DNA from: Melieria omissa
Lineage: Eukaryota > Arthropoda > Insecta > Diptera > Ulidiidae
Assembly (NCBI GenBank): GCA_963971225.1
Contig: OZ020267.1
Span: 90,633,648 to 90,697,647, forward strand
DNA: 64,000 bases
Direction: 5' to 3'
Numbering within the stretch: position 1 is the stretch's first letter; every line of letters begins with the position of its first letter. The position numbers and the translations under genes were made by a program. Below the pieces are notes generated by a model. The model worked only from the letters and a program-made list of their open reading frames with translations, had not been told where the DNA came from and ran no database searches. Shown piece after piece: positions 43,434-54,837 of the stretch.

Positions 43434-45250
43434 CTACCGTTTTGCCCGAATCCCTTTCAACGGCAAATTTTCACTCGGCTTTGAGGTCCACCTAAGTATT
43501 CGATTCGCCTCCACCACTCCATCATACGGCAGCTGAGTCAATTGGCAGTTATCAATATCACGTACGACGTAACGATCGTTTCCTAAGGCGTCATGAATTA
43601 CATACGGGCCTCGGTACTTGGGTATGAACTTTTTATTCGTACCGACGACATTGTCGACATTCCGAATACATACAAAATAACCTACGTCATACTTTTTAGC
43701 GTCAGTACTATGCTCGAGAAAATACTTTAGATTATATTCCTGTGCATCAATCAACATGTGTAATTGGATCGCTTATTTTACCTAGCATGGTTTTGATTAC
43801 TCAATTCACTCTTTCTACCTGCCCGTTGGCTTGTGAAGATGCCACAGCCACCTTTACATGTTTAATATTATGTCTTAGCACGTATTCGTCGAATTCGAGT
43901 GACGTAAAGCAAGTTCCTCTATCGGATATTATCCGTCTGGGTTGACTATAGTAATTGAAGTATTTGTCCAACGCGGCGGTAATCTCTCTCGTACTGTTCG
44001 AATGGGTAGGATATAATTTTACAAACTTCGTAAAAGCCAAAATGTGTTTTCTCTTCGAGTTCAGAGACGGCAGAGGCCCAAAATGGTCGATGAGAATTGT
44101 GTCAAACGGACGTTTTTCGTTTAACCGAGTTGGTACGGCACACGTAATACATTTCAGATAATTTCTTACAAAGGTCTCTATCTAGCGGCGCATACCCGGA
44201 AACCAGAAGTGCAGTCGGATTGTCTGGTAACATTTTTCAACCGCCTGGTGGCCTATCTTCTCATGGATCATACGTATTACATTTTCCTCCATTTCACTCG
44301 GTATATATAAGAGTTTCCGACCAGATTCAATGACTTTACAAACCACACCGTCAACTAAGTCAAAATCCTTCATTTCCTTGGTTGGTAGTTCATAGCGCAC
44401 ACCCCTTATCAATTCGTCGCGCTCTCCGACTCCGTTTCCCTATCCGGGCTATAAATAGCTAAAACCGGTGCTTCCATCAATTTGGTTTTTAACTCGTTAA
44501 AGGCTGCAATGAAGTGATCATTGACTATAAAGTCGGCACCCTTTTTCAACAGATCCCTTAGTGGTTTAGCTATAGTCGAAAATGATTGTACCAAACGGCG
44601 AATGTATGAAAAAAGATCTAAGCAGGACTGCAATTCTTTCTGATTGGACGGCATCGGGTACTTTCTAATACCTACCAAATGATAATCACTCAGTGTTATA
44701 CCTGTGGCCCTTGCTTTGTAACTCAAATATTATATTTCGCCGCAGTTTATACTTTTAATGGGTCCCAAAACTAAACGCAACGTCTGATGTTGGTCCCCAA
44801 AGTCACAAAAGCGGTGTATGGTATGCAATCAGCCGAGATGCTAACGTAATGAAACCCACATTTTAGGTCCAGAACGGAAAAGTATCGTTTACTCTCTAAA
44901 TATTCTATACAGTCTTCAATGAGCGGTAGCGTACAGTTATATTATTATTTTTTTTCTTCACCCAAACAATAGCAGACGCGTACGGAGAGTTACTTGGCTT
45001 AACAATGCCCTCATGTTGTAATTATTTTACAATTTCTTTAACCTCTGTCCGTTCCTTGTAAGATAATCGTCTAGGGCTACAATAAAGGGGTACGTCGGAA
45101 CTTAAATAAATCTTTACCCCATATTCGTAAGGAGAAATATCTTTCGGCACTAAATAGCAATTCGTTATCAACTCTATAAGTTTCTCACGTTGTACCCGCC
45201 TTAATTCGCAATTGACGTCAAATTCTTGGTCATCAAACGGAATATTAATA
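43434..45250 (-). pseudogene. Decayed Ty3/gypsy RT and integrase
   Basis: From right to left: degraded RT around 45,250-44,730 (PYASAIVWVKK); RT thumb at 44,726-44,409 (KELQSCLDLFSYIRRLVQSF, TIAKPLRDLLKKG); integrase zinc finger at 44,412-44,182 (IGHQAVEKCYQTIRLHFWFP); integrase core at 44,040-43,801 (SQPRRIISDRGTCFTS, SSQANGQVERVN); C-terminal segment at 43,757-43,434 (FIPKYRGPYVIHDAL). RNase H is missing or unrecognisable. Each block is in its own frame. Confidence 0.82.
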
Positions 45251-45960
45251 TTATATATATATATGGCACGTCGTTGTTGATATTACGGTCGATTCGGAGG
45301 AGCAAAGGCTAACTTCATCTTTGATTTTTAGCAGTTGCGTCTTAGAATAACGCAGTTTCGATTTTGTTAATTGAATGTTAAAAGCCGGTAAAAAATTTCG
45401 TCCTAAAATAATAGGTACATACAGCACGTCGTCGGGTACTATAACAATGGAAATTCGTTTTGTTTGTTTTAAAAATTTTATTTTGCAGTGACTTTCTGCT
45501 CGGACATGAATGGTGTGTCCACCCACGGCACGATATATCGACCGTTTCGGTTTACAGACCGAAGCTAACAGGTTCTCGGGCACGCAGGACTGCCGTATGA
45601 AACTAACTGGGCTACCCGTATCAAATAAGGAGAATAACTTTATACATTTTTGCCTCCCAACCGAATCGACTCCAAAAGCAATACTTACATTATTGAAATT
45701 GTTGACGGAGTAGTAGTCATCTTCCTCGGCAACGGCAGCGGCAACGGCAGATGGCTTCAGGACCTTCTTGGGGTTCGGACACGAACGGTGGTCGTGGCTC
45801 ATCTCCCAGCAGCGGAAACATGGCCCGTTTCGACGCAGTGGATACGAGCACTGTGGCTTGATGTAGCCCCGCTGCGAACAGTTGTAGCATAGCGGCTCTT
45901 CCGGCCCCCGATTATGAAAATGAACTTCGCAGGCAGAGCAGCTTGAAGCTCTCGTCAGCG
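45251..45960 (-). pseudogene. Decayed Ty3/gypsy zinc knuckles and protease
   Basis: At 45,900-45,800 two knuckles read CYNCSQRGYIKPQC (Tyr where His is usual) and CFRCWEMSHDHRSC. The frame continues to the protease (LFSLFDTGSPVSFIRQS, VPIILGRNFLPAFNI) and ends at 45,251. It would process gag and pol. The stop lies before RT. Confidence 0.82.
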
Positions 45961-46620
45961 TTGGTAGAACGCAAAAGCGTTCTCGACGTCGATAGCGTGC
46001 TCGACGTCGGCGAAGCTCGGCGGTCGTTCCTGTGTCGGAGTCTGCACGGAATTCTCCAACTCGCGGATTTGTTGCAGCAACTTGACGATCCCCAAACGCT
46101 TCTTCAACATCGCCAGTACCTCATCAACGGCAGTGTCGTAGCAGGCGCCATTGCTGTCAACACTAATGGCGTCGGCAGAGAAAGCGTCGCCATCTTGGCA
46201 ACGCGATATAGCGTGAGCGTCTTTCGTGATACGCGTTTTGTCGCCTACTGTACCGTGTCCAAAGACTTCGTTTCGGGCGGCAGCGGCATTGTTGGCAGCA
46301 GCGGTATTGTTGGCTGCAGCGGCAGTTTTGGCGGCAGTGGTCTTGTCGGTGGTAGCGGCAGTGTTGGCTGCAGCGGCAGTTTTGGCGGCAGCGGTCTTGT
46401 CGGTGGCAGCGGCGGTGTTGGCTGCAGCGGCGGTTTTGGTGGCGGCAGTGGTGTTATTGGTGGTAGCAATAGCGTCGGCTGCAACGGCAGGGTTGACGAC
46501 GGTCGGCTCGCCGCTGATGTCCAGCGGAGCACCTACCATTTGCGTGTTCAGCTTACGCAGCTGACCAACCGTGGCCGTTCGGGAAAAATCGATCTCCGCT
46601 TTTGCTAGCGTCTCCGCCAT
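45955..46620 (-). pseudogene. Decayed Ty3/gypsy gag with alanine-rich repeats
   Basis: From the ATG at 46,620 the frame reads MAETLAKAEIDFSRT, then a low-complexity block of Ala, Thr, Asn and Lys (46,510-46,270) encoded by imperfect minisatellite repeats, then a helical segment (MLKKRLGIVKLLQQIRELEN). It stops at 45,955, and the knuckles continue in another frame. The protein would form the particle core. Confidence 0.7.
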
Positions 46621-46666
46621 TTCTCCATTTTTATTTATTTTCCGGTTTCTTGACCCCACACTTGAG

Positions 46667-46849
46667 TTTTAAGATAATAATTTATTTAATTCCTATGCAT
46701 ACGTTTGCACACTAGAATGGTCACACAAGAAGTGAAGATGGCGTCCTTGCTGGTCAGCACCGAAGCTCAGGGTCGTATTTCCTGAATTCCGGTGCTGCCA
46801 AGTCATTCGAGTTAAAACTACGGCGTTGCCATATTGAAACATCTTACAA
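46667..46849 (-). repeat. 5' LTR of decayed Ty3/gypsy element
   Basis: Partner of 43,213-43,395. The TATA at 46,850-46,853 matches the other flank. The likely primer site follows it (CTCAAGTGTGGGG on the minus strand) but does not match a tRNA end I know. Confidence 0.82.
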
Positions 46850-46926
46850 TATAATTGTGTTATGTAATTTAGTCGTGTTCTTTGATGGTGGTGGTGGTGC
46901 CCCACGCAACCCAATGTATAATATAC

Positions 46927-47394
46927 TGTAACGATAAGACAGCCTGTCGCTGTGCAAAGCAACCCTGTCGCTACGCGCCGTGCCGTAATTCAACCTGGCA
47001 ATGATGACCGCGATAATGGAAACGTTTAGTCCAACCTGGCAATGATGGCCGCGATAATGGAATCTTTTTGTCCAACCTCGCAATGATGGTCGCGATCATC
47101 ATGGAAACCTTTAGTCCACTCTGGAATGTGCGAGAACGATCTGCGCGATGGCCGGTTAGGTATAAAAGGTAGCCGGGTGCGGCGCAGCGAGTCAGTCTGA
47201 TTTTGACTAGTGAAGGTGCCACACGGAGCAATTAAGCAAATAATTAAGTGTAAAGACAGTGAAGTGTAAATCGGTGAAATAAAGTGATTGTTGGTTTTCA
47301 TTGACTGCGTTTGAGAAACTAAGGGTGTTTTGTTTATTTGAAATTACGCAATCCAGAGATACGTACTAGGCCACTAGAACTAGCATTCGTAACA
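46927..47394 (+). repeat. Solo LTR, copy 2 (with triplicated U3 unit)
   Basis: 468 bp, TGTAACG..CGTAACA, flanked by ATAC on both sides (46,923-46,926; 47,395-47,398). It has three tandem units of 41-44 bp beginning AACCTGGCAATGATG (46,992; 47,033; 47,074) and a TATAAAAG box at 47,161-47,168. The units lie upstream of the TATA box, as enhancer repeats do. Confidence 0.88.
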
Positions 47395-47398
47395 ATAC

Positions 47399-48416
47399 AA
47401 AAGAAAGCTTCGGAACTGTAAGTTGCCAAATATCTTCTTGCTTCACGTTTTTGTTCGCTCAAAAATTAATTTAAACGAAAGGTAAGAATTATTTTTCGAT
47501 TTACTGCCAAACCTAAATTGGAGCGTCAGCGGCAAGCAACTGTCAAAATTGCTTCATGCCCATACAAATTGTATGGGGCAAACCGCAATTGAAACGCTCT
47601 GACGCTGAGCTACTCGAATTTCCAATTTTGACAGCGCGTTAGCAGTTGAAGTTGGCTGCGAGAAACAAAAACGCCTGTAATTTATATTTGATTTGATTTA
47701 AATTTTGAGGAATTTATTCAAATAAGAGCTAATTTTTACAAAATAGTAATAAATTGTTGTTTTTTGGCAACTAAGCAGATATTTTTTTGTCATTTGTTTT
47801 CATTTCATGATTTTGACAATCCCAACGCAACGCTTCAATTTCGGTATGCCGCGCTGAGCGAGAGCGTTGCGTCTGAAAACGCAACGCTCAACGCTTCAAT
47901 TTAGGTTTGACTGTTACCCTCACTACAGGTAGTGTATTCCCGATAGGCGCTCTCAATATTGTTGTCATACCGCTTATAAGTTTTCATAGGGAAAATTTTG
48001 AGAACTTCGTTGTTTACTTACTTGTTAGTAACTTTTCGTGCGTGCCTATATGGAGTTCGAATTTATAAAAAAATAGAAGACGTTAATTACAAAGAAATAA
48101 AGGAAAACCCGGGTTCTGCGCCCAAAAACCAGACTATTCCGTATGCCAAAATAAGGATTTAAAAAAAAAACGTAGATCACTACGCAGAAACCCCGGTGAA
48201 AACCGGTTTTAAAAACCAGTTTGATCCCCTAATCAACACCCAGCCCAAGCCACTGAAGCTACAAACATGAAATTTGAACTGTATGTTAACTTTAGTAAAT
48301 AAACCTCAGCAAATAAACCTCCACGTTTTCGAAATTCTGGGTATAAAGCAGCAAAACATGGTTTAAGGTGTTGTATGAAGAAATATGATTTAATGGGTCC
48401 ATTGATCTCCCTCTCT
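47399..48416. other. Unannotated stretch with a probable MITE
   Basis: AAACCTAAATTGGAGCG (47,509 onward) and, inverted, AAACCTAAATTGAAGCG (to about 47,909) bracket about 400 bp with several internal GCGTTGCG/CGCAACGC pairs. The target duplication is unclear (possibly ACTG). Nothing coding is recognised in the rest. Confidence 0.4.
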
Positions 48417-48881
48417 GGGGTGTTGTGAGACACGTCACCGCCGCCATGACAGAATGACTTGATGACGTTTCAACACATTCGACAGTAGTTTTAGCGTCTT
48501 TCCTCACTTTCTATAGGCATTAGACCCGTCAACACGTACATTACGTGCCTCTCCGAATCTTTATTTCTATTTTGATCTCAAAAGTTTTGAGTCGATCATT
48601 ATTTCGTGAAATTGTGAAAATATTTTCGAGCCAAAGTTGAAGGTAAATATATTCAGAAATACTGGATAAGTGATTGTCTTTAAAACGACAGTAGTGATTT
48701 TGTGTAATTTTTGTGTGTGACGATGACGCGGTGGCCATCTTGAAAATGTCGAATATGGGGTGTTGTGAGACACTCATGTTTTGGCATTTTTCGGCATTTG
48801 TCCACCAGAGTTAACATCTATCACGCATTTTTATCGAATTTTGGTGATTTTCAAAAAAAATTTATGATTTTTACAGCCAAC

Positions 48882-51308
48882 ATGCCACGAAATTCTTATA
48901 AAGGTGCACTGAAGCCAATTGTAAATGTTGATGCATTAGTGGCGGCAATAAAAGAGATTGCTATTGACAAGAAGCCATTGAGAACAGTGAGCACGGCCTA
49001 CAACATCGATAAGTCGAAGCTGTCACGGTACATGGCAAAAATGAAGGCGGATAACTTGGATCCAGAAACAGCTTCAGATGCTCAATTGACCGACTTTGTT
49101 TCAAAGCAAAGCAAGAAAACTGTTTTCCACGGTTTGTATACTGATTTTGTTTTTCTTTCCCATCATTTTGCAACTAATATTTCTTTTTTTTCAAAGTTGC
49201 AATTTTCTTTGTTGCAGTTTCAAATTCGAAATTTCAAGTTTCAAGTTTGAAGTTTCAGATTCTAAATTCGAAGTTTCAGGTACGAAGTTGAAGTTTGGAA
49301 TATCCAATTTGAAATTTGAGGTTTCAAGTTTGAAGTTTGAAGGTCCAAATTAAAAATTTCAAGTTTCAAATTTGAAAATTGAAGTTTCAAAGGTTGAAGT
49401 TTCAAGTTTTATGTTTCAAGTTTCAAATTGGATGCTGCAAGTTTCAAATTTGAATTTTGAAGTTCCAAGTTTCAAGAAAAAGTTCCAAGAATTTTCCAAT
49501 AACTTTCAAAAATTGTAGAAAATTTTGAAAAATTATTCAGATTTCCAAAAAAAGCTTCGAGTGTTTTAAAATATCTGAAAAATCTCATAAATAGTAAAAA
49601 ATGGCCCAGATTTTCGAATCTCACTCAAACTTCCAGAAAAATCTTTTTTCTTTATAATTTCTCAATACTTCGGAATATTTTATGCAACTGATATTTCTTT
49701 TTTTCGGATTTCCTCAGCACAGCAAGAGGAGGAGTTCATGAAATATATCATCAAGGCCAGCAAGCTTTACTATGGTTTGAGCATAGCTGAACTTAAAGTT
49801 TTTGCCTACCAATACGCAAAAAAGATTGGCATCGAGTATCCAGCGTCATGGGATGATAATGGCCACGCATCAGCCGATTGGTATTATGCATTTATGCATC
49901 GACATTCGAATCTGTCTATACGAACACCAGAACAGATAAGCGCAAATCGTGCCACGGCTTTTTCGAAAGAAAATGTCGAGAGATTCTTTGCAAATCTGGC
50001 CACTGTACTTGATGGAACACCTTTTCAGCCACATCGTATGTGGAATATGGACGAAACTGGCTGTCCAACTGTGTCAACCAAGGTGGTAAAAGTAATCGCA
50101 AAGAAAGGTGCGCGACGAGTTGGGCAAAAAACGTCAGCTGAAAGAGGAACAACTGTTTCTATGGCTATGGCCATAAATGCCACCGGTCAATCAATTCCAC
50201 CGTTCTATATTTTTCCTCGAAAGAATATGCAAAAAGCGTTCATGAGTAATGCCGCTCCGGGGGCCGTTGGCGTTGCCACAGAATCAGGCTGGATGACATC
50301 AGTTGAATTCGTGAAGTATTTGGCTCATTTCATTAAGCATACCAACGCATCAAAAGAGAAACCAATTTTATTGGTCTTGGATAACCATACCTCACATTTG
50401 AGCGTGGGAGCGAGGCCATCGATTTGGCGGTTGTGTATGGTATTACCATACTTTCTTTCCCTCCACATTGTTCACATCGAATGCAGCCGTTGGATGTTGG
50501 TGTTTTCGGCCCGTTTAAAAAACTGTACAACGCCCAGTGTGCAGCTTGGATAAAAAATCGAAAACATCGGACGAGTTTTGGAGTTGCATCACGTTGTGCC
50601 AATTTCCGATAAATGCCTCGATTTGACTGTCACGCCGCGCAATATCAAGAAAGGTTTTGAAGGTACAGGAGTTTACCCGTATGATCCCAATAGATTTTCT
50701 GAAGAAGATTTCTTGGCATCTGAGCTATGTGGCGAAATTCAATGCTCTGATGATGATGATGACCCGCTTAATCATCGTGCCATAATGGTTTCCGCTGATG
50801 CTATCGCTGAAACTACAGGTGCAAATGTAGAGGTATCAACATTACCTTCCGAAATTGCCGGCACATCATCAAAGCCCAGCACACCACAAATTTCGTTATT
50901 TCGCAGTGCATTAAATGAGGTGAGTCCTTTGAAATTTGACGCACCACCAGCCAAATCGAAGCGAGGACGTAAGCCGATGAAGTCTACAATATTGACTTCT
51001 GGTGAGAGTGTGGCCAATGCCCACAAAAAAGCGGTAGAGAAGCAGAAGAAAGCCGAAAAGAAGAAGCAAGCAACCGTTGAAAGGCCACCAGCAAAACGAG
51101 TCCGTAAATCAAAGTCCGTACCGGATACAATGGTTTCGTCTGGGTCCGAAGACGAAGAAGATCCAGACTTCTGCATCATTTGTCTCGGCAAAATGCCAAA
51201 ACAACTCAACCGAAACAACTCCACTCATTGTATTGAATGTGATCGAGTTGTTACTTCACAACGAGTTACTTCACTTGCGCCCAATGCGAAGCGGCCGAAG
51301 ACGAATAA
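48882..51308 (+). pseudogene. Pogo/Tigger-like DDE transposase with intron
   Basis: Exon 1 (48,882-49,131) begins MPRNSYKGALKP and encodes a Psq-type helix-turn-helix (LRTVSTAYNIDKSKLSRYM). A 586-base GT-AG intron (49,132-49,717) follows, and phases join cleanly. Exon 2 carries the CENP-B-like DNA-binding part (ASADWYYAFMHRH), then the DDE domain: NMDETG, LLVLDNHTSH and, after a frameshift near 50,410, FPPHCSHRMQPLDVGVFGPF. A second frameshift near 50,570 leads to NIKKGFEGTGVYPYDPNRF and an acidic/Lys-rich tail. The C-terminus (CIICLGKMP..THCIEC, then CAQC in another frame) looks like a PHD/RING-type zinc finger ending at about 51,308. Three frame breaks inactivate it. Confidence 0.82.
49200..49480 (+). 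repeat. AAGTTTC/AAGTTTG degenerate repeats in transposase intron
   Basis: About 280 bases made of variants of AAGTTTC and AAGTTTG with period near 7. It lies entirely inside the intron of the pogo-like transposase. Confidence 0.75.
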
Positions 51309-51875
51309 ATGGAACAAAATGTATTGGGAATCATACATTCCATCATTATTTTCCCTCAGAATTTTCTGTATTTTCATTTTTTTTCAAGTTTAATAAAGAT
51401 ATTTCATGAAAAAATTCCATTTTGTGCCGTTTAAAGTCGTATCTCACAACACCCCACAATTGTTGAAAGTCGCAAAAACACACATTTTTTTCAGACAAAC
51501 AAATTTTTTCAAAATTTGTTGAAATTGATTCAAATGCCATTATACTTTCATTTGTTATTAGATAAGCTACAAATGAAGAGTTTCAGATTAAAAAAATGTT
51601 CATTTTCAAAAAAGTTCATGCCCAAAAACAAAACCCGTCTCACAACACCCCACTCTACCCTACAAATACTCCAAATCAAATATAATTCGACACGTACTTT
51701 CAAATTTTTTCAAAAATCAAAATTTAACGGTGTGCACAATGCGTTAAGGTTAATATAAGCGTAGACTATGAAAAACATAAACACTGTTTTCTTTTTCAGT
51801 TGCTTTGAAAATCAATATCTGACAGGGTTACGAGTTTGTATAGGTAAATATAATTTTTTAAGATACTTATTTATT

Positions 51876-52605
51876 TAAAGATACTAATTTACTTAATTCG
51901 TATGGTTACGTCTGTACACTCGAATCGTCACACCAGAAGTGAAGATGGCGTCCCTGCTGGTGAGCACCGAAGCCCAGGGTCGTATTTTCGAACTCCGGTG
52001 CTGCCAAGTTATTCGACTTAAAACTACGGCGTTGCCATATTGAAACATCTTACAACTCCCGATAATTAGCCTACCGTATTTCCCGAATCCCTTTCAACGG
52101 CAAGTATTCACTCGGCTTTGAGGTCCACCTAAGTATTCGATTCGCCTCCACCACTCCATCATACGGTAGCTGAGTCAATTGGCAGTTATCAATATCACAT
52201 ACGACGTAACGATCGTTTCCTAAGACGTCATGAATTACATACGGGCCTCGGTACTTGAGTATGAACTTTTTATTCGTACCGACGACAGTATCAATATTCC
52301 GAATACAAAATTACCTACGTCATACTTTTTAGCGTCAGTACTATGCTCGAAAAAATACTTTATTCCTTTTTACATTCCTGTGCATCCTCTATCGCCTGCG
52401 ATACTTTTGACCGTATATCCACTAGATCCCTACTAATGTCATTCCTTTCGTCAAGATATTCTGTCAGCTCGTCAACCACGTAACCTCGCTGTTCCACACC
52501 AAACAACAGGATACTCGGAGTAGTTTTCGTGGCATTATGAACTGAGTTATTGATAGCATGTTCGACCTGTAGCAATCTGCTACACCAATCAGCATATTGT
52601 TCTAC
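51876..52605 (-). mobile_element. 3' fragment of the 183-bp-LTR Ty3/gypsy family
   Basis: The 3' LTR (about 51,876-52,060) and the end of pol match the element at 43,213. Pol remnants: QVEHAINNSVHNATKTTPSI (52,575-52,500) and a decayed chromodomain-side tail ending before the LTR. It ends abruptly near 52,605 against a different element, so the junction marks a deletion or a later insertion. Confidence 0.78.
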
Positions 52606-53398
52606 TGGGTAGGATGTCAGGAGTCTGTAGCCGAGTGGATTAAGAGCTGCGACCGATGTTCAGCCGCGAAAGGGCCGACAAGAAAATCTCGAGGCCGCAT
52701 GCAGCAGTACAACGTGGGAGCGCCCTTCGAGCGGATTGCTATGGACGTCGCCGGCAAAAGTGTACCCTATTCCTAACCAGGAGGCCACTACGATCTCGGA
52801 AAAGTTGGTAAACAACTGGGTAGCCAGGTTCGGAGTTCCGTTGGAGTTGCACTCAGATCAAGGCCGGAATTTCGTGGTCAATAAGCGGGCGGAACTGGAG
52901 GAAATTCACCAGTTTATAAGGAGCCGCACAAAACTGGTCAGCGATAAGGCGAAAGCCAGATATGATCTACGGGCCAACTCAGCAGGGTTCCAAGAGGGCG
53001 ATCTGGTAATGCTCTACAACCCAACTTCAAGCGTCATGGGAAGGACCTTACGAAGTCGTGACTAGGATTAGCGACGTGGTATACCGGATTCAACGTTGCA
53101 GCAATAAAGGCGCTAAGCTGAAGGTAGTCCATTTGGAGCGCCTGGCGCCTTATCACAGCGGAACCTCGGCACTTGTTCGGGACGAACAATTCTAAGTGGT
53201 GGGCAGTGTAACGATAAGACAGTCTGTCGCTGTGCAAATCAACCCTGTCGCTACGCGCCGTGCTATAATTCAATCTAGCAACGATGGCCGCGATAATAAG
53301 GGAAACTGTTAGCCCATCCTGGCAATGCTGGCTGCGATAACAAGGGAAACTGTTAGTCCAACCTGGCCATGATGGCTGCGATAGTAAGGGAAACTGTT
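52606..53398 (+). pseudogene. Ty3/gypsy integrase remnant plus partial 3' LTR (solo-LTR family)
   Basis: Integrase pieces: QQYNVGAPFERIAMDVAG near 52,700, a deletion, then VYPIPNQEATTISEKLVNNW and ELHSDQGRNF (52,765-52,880), then KARYDLRANSAGFQEGDLVML. Coding ends at 53,195, and an LTR starting at 53,207 (TGTAACGATAAGACAG) matches the solo LTRs at 30,857 and 46,927. So this is the internal region of the family that left those solo LTRs. The LTR breaks off near 53,398. Confidence 0.8.
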
Positions 53399-53694
53399 AT
53401 GGTCAAACTCCATAAACCGCGTTTCTGGCGTTCAGGTTTTGTATCGTTATGGCGTTTCTCGCGTTATTCGCGTTGCAATGTTGTATACTCCATAACTCGC
53501 GTTTCACGCGTCAGCTTCTTCTTCTTACGTCAGCTGATGCTAAGTCTTAGTTGTGAAACTGCTGATTGATTTCGTTGTGAATTGTGAAAAACAACGAAAT
53601 GAAATTGCTATACGACGTTATAGACTTAATAGAATTTACTGATTCCATTTTAAACACAATTAATGCATATCGAGCATTGCAAAAAATAATATTC
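53399..53694. other. Unannotated flank of the BEL element
   Basis: About 300 bases with repeated CGCGTTTC motifs and no coding similarity. It ends at the BEL target duplication. Confidence 0.45.
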
Positions 53695-53699
53695 AGTTG

Positions 53700-54038
53700 T
53701 GTTTAGATCGCTAAACAGTGCCCGCCACGCAACTCTTAGAAATTGATATTGTCAATAATATTGTATTGTGTTTGTCCATTTATGTGCTTATATGTACGGA
53801 TGGCAACACAGGCCATCCCGAAGGGAGCTTGCGCGGCCGGCAGGCACTCGAGGTACGAACTCCGGCGACTTAACATCATCGAACCCCGACCCCCATAAAT
53901 CCTAACTTCCACATATATATATATACCAACAAACATTCAAGATTTAATAAAACATTACACAAACAAAACCGACACAAAACATTTACTGCGTTTAATTTCA
54001 ACACGTTTGCGTGGACATAGCTCTACTGAGTTCGAACA
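53700..54038 (+). repeat. BEL 5' LTR
   Basis: 339 bp, one visible difference from the 3' copy (A at about 53,808 versus T). Starts with TGTTTAGATCGCTAAACA, itself an inverted repeat. Confidence 0.92.
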
Positions 54039-54057
54039 TGGTCCTTCGAGCCGGATA
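54039..54057 (+). promoter_or_regulatory. BEL primer binding site, tRNA-Tyr type
   Basis: TGGTCCTTCGAGCCGGATA begins directly after the LTR. The first 17 bases are complementary to the 3' end of animal tRNA-Tyr (..CCGGCTCGAAGGACCA) as I remember it. Confidence 0.65.
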
Positions 54058-54215
54058 CTGGCACCTCAAACAACTTTATGCAATAAAAAGTGAAGACATT
54101 GTGTGCAAAAGGTGACATTTAGCAAACACAAAAAAAGTGAAAACAATCAGTGCAAGTGCATAAACAAAACAACAATACATCGCACCGTGAAAAACAATTA
54201 AAAATACAATCATAA

Positions 54216-54837
54216 GAAAACAAAAATTACAATAACACGCAGTCCCAAACGCGCAAACGAAAAGTACTAACAATTTTAAACGCACAAATAATTCGCACGA
54301 TCACCAATAACAACCACATAAGGAGCACAGTGTACAACGAAAATACGAGCAACAACAACCACAGGGAGAACAACAGAGCAGCGGTCAGCAGCGTGGGAGT
54401 AGCGGCATACCCGGCAGCAGCGAGCGCTACGTGGGAGCACCCGACTTTAAGTATTGTCTGTCCCCTTGACAATACCGGCTGTAAGTTGATTTGTTTCATT
54501 TTTTATAACGAGCGGTTGGATCCCTACACTGTATATCACCTATATACAGGACCAACCAGCTCGGTCATAGTCGCACTGGTAGTCGGAACATACCTTGCAT
54601 ATGTACATTTTCCCATATGTACATATGTAAATAGTGTCGCTGACCTCTCAGTGCAGTTCCACATACTTACAGTGGCACTACATGAAACTCTTTATGTAGT
54701 ACACTGGAGTGAACAAAATAAGTTGTGGAATAAGTTCACCTGTAAATTGTATTTTCTTACCGCCTTTAAGAAAAATAATTATATGCTTGTTGTTTCCAAT
54801 TCCTTTGGAGAAATTTCTTCGTTTTCCTGGGCAACAA
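54216..54837 (+). other. Open 5' frame of BEL leader, first part (interrupted by LOA-C)
   Basis: The frame has no stop from 54,216 to the LOA insertion and is continued in the same phase by 58,793-59,061. It has no ATG in its first 190 codons. It includes two strongly hydrophobic stretches (SSVIVALVVGTYLAYVHF here; FFVNALQFATFLVGFVQHLL beyond). A consensus donor GTAAGT near 54,481 could allow splicing. It could also be a chance frame, since the leader is A-rich. No domain recognised. Confidence 0.35.

Larger units (their letters stand above)
43213..46849 (-). mobile_element. Decayed Ty3/gypsy-type element with 183-bp LTRs
   Basis: LTRs at 43,213-43,395 and 46,667-46,849 are 183 bp each, with TATA duplications at 43,209-43,212 and 46,850-46,853. 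The inside encodes gag, zinc knuckles, protease, RT remnant and integrase in many frames. At 3.6 kb it is shorter than a complete element. A related 3' fragment lies at 51,876-52,605. Confidence 0.85.
48417..51651 (+). mobile_element. Pogo/Tigger-like DNA transposon with doubled ends
   Basis: The motif GGGGTGTTGTGAGA occurs twice on the left (48,417 and 48,757) and twice, inverted, on the right (51,442-51,455 and 51,638-51,651). The transposase lies between the inner pair. The spacing left (340 bp) and right (196 bp) differs. The target duplication could not be identified. Doubled terminal motifs suggest an IR/DR-like organisation or a small element at each end. Confidence 0.7.

Noticed and set aside
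49200..49480. CRISPR-like or regularly spaced repeat array
   Set aside because: The AAGTTTC units are short and irregular with no spacers, and the sequence is eukaryotic.
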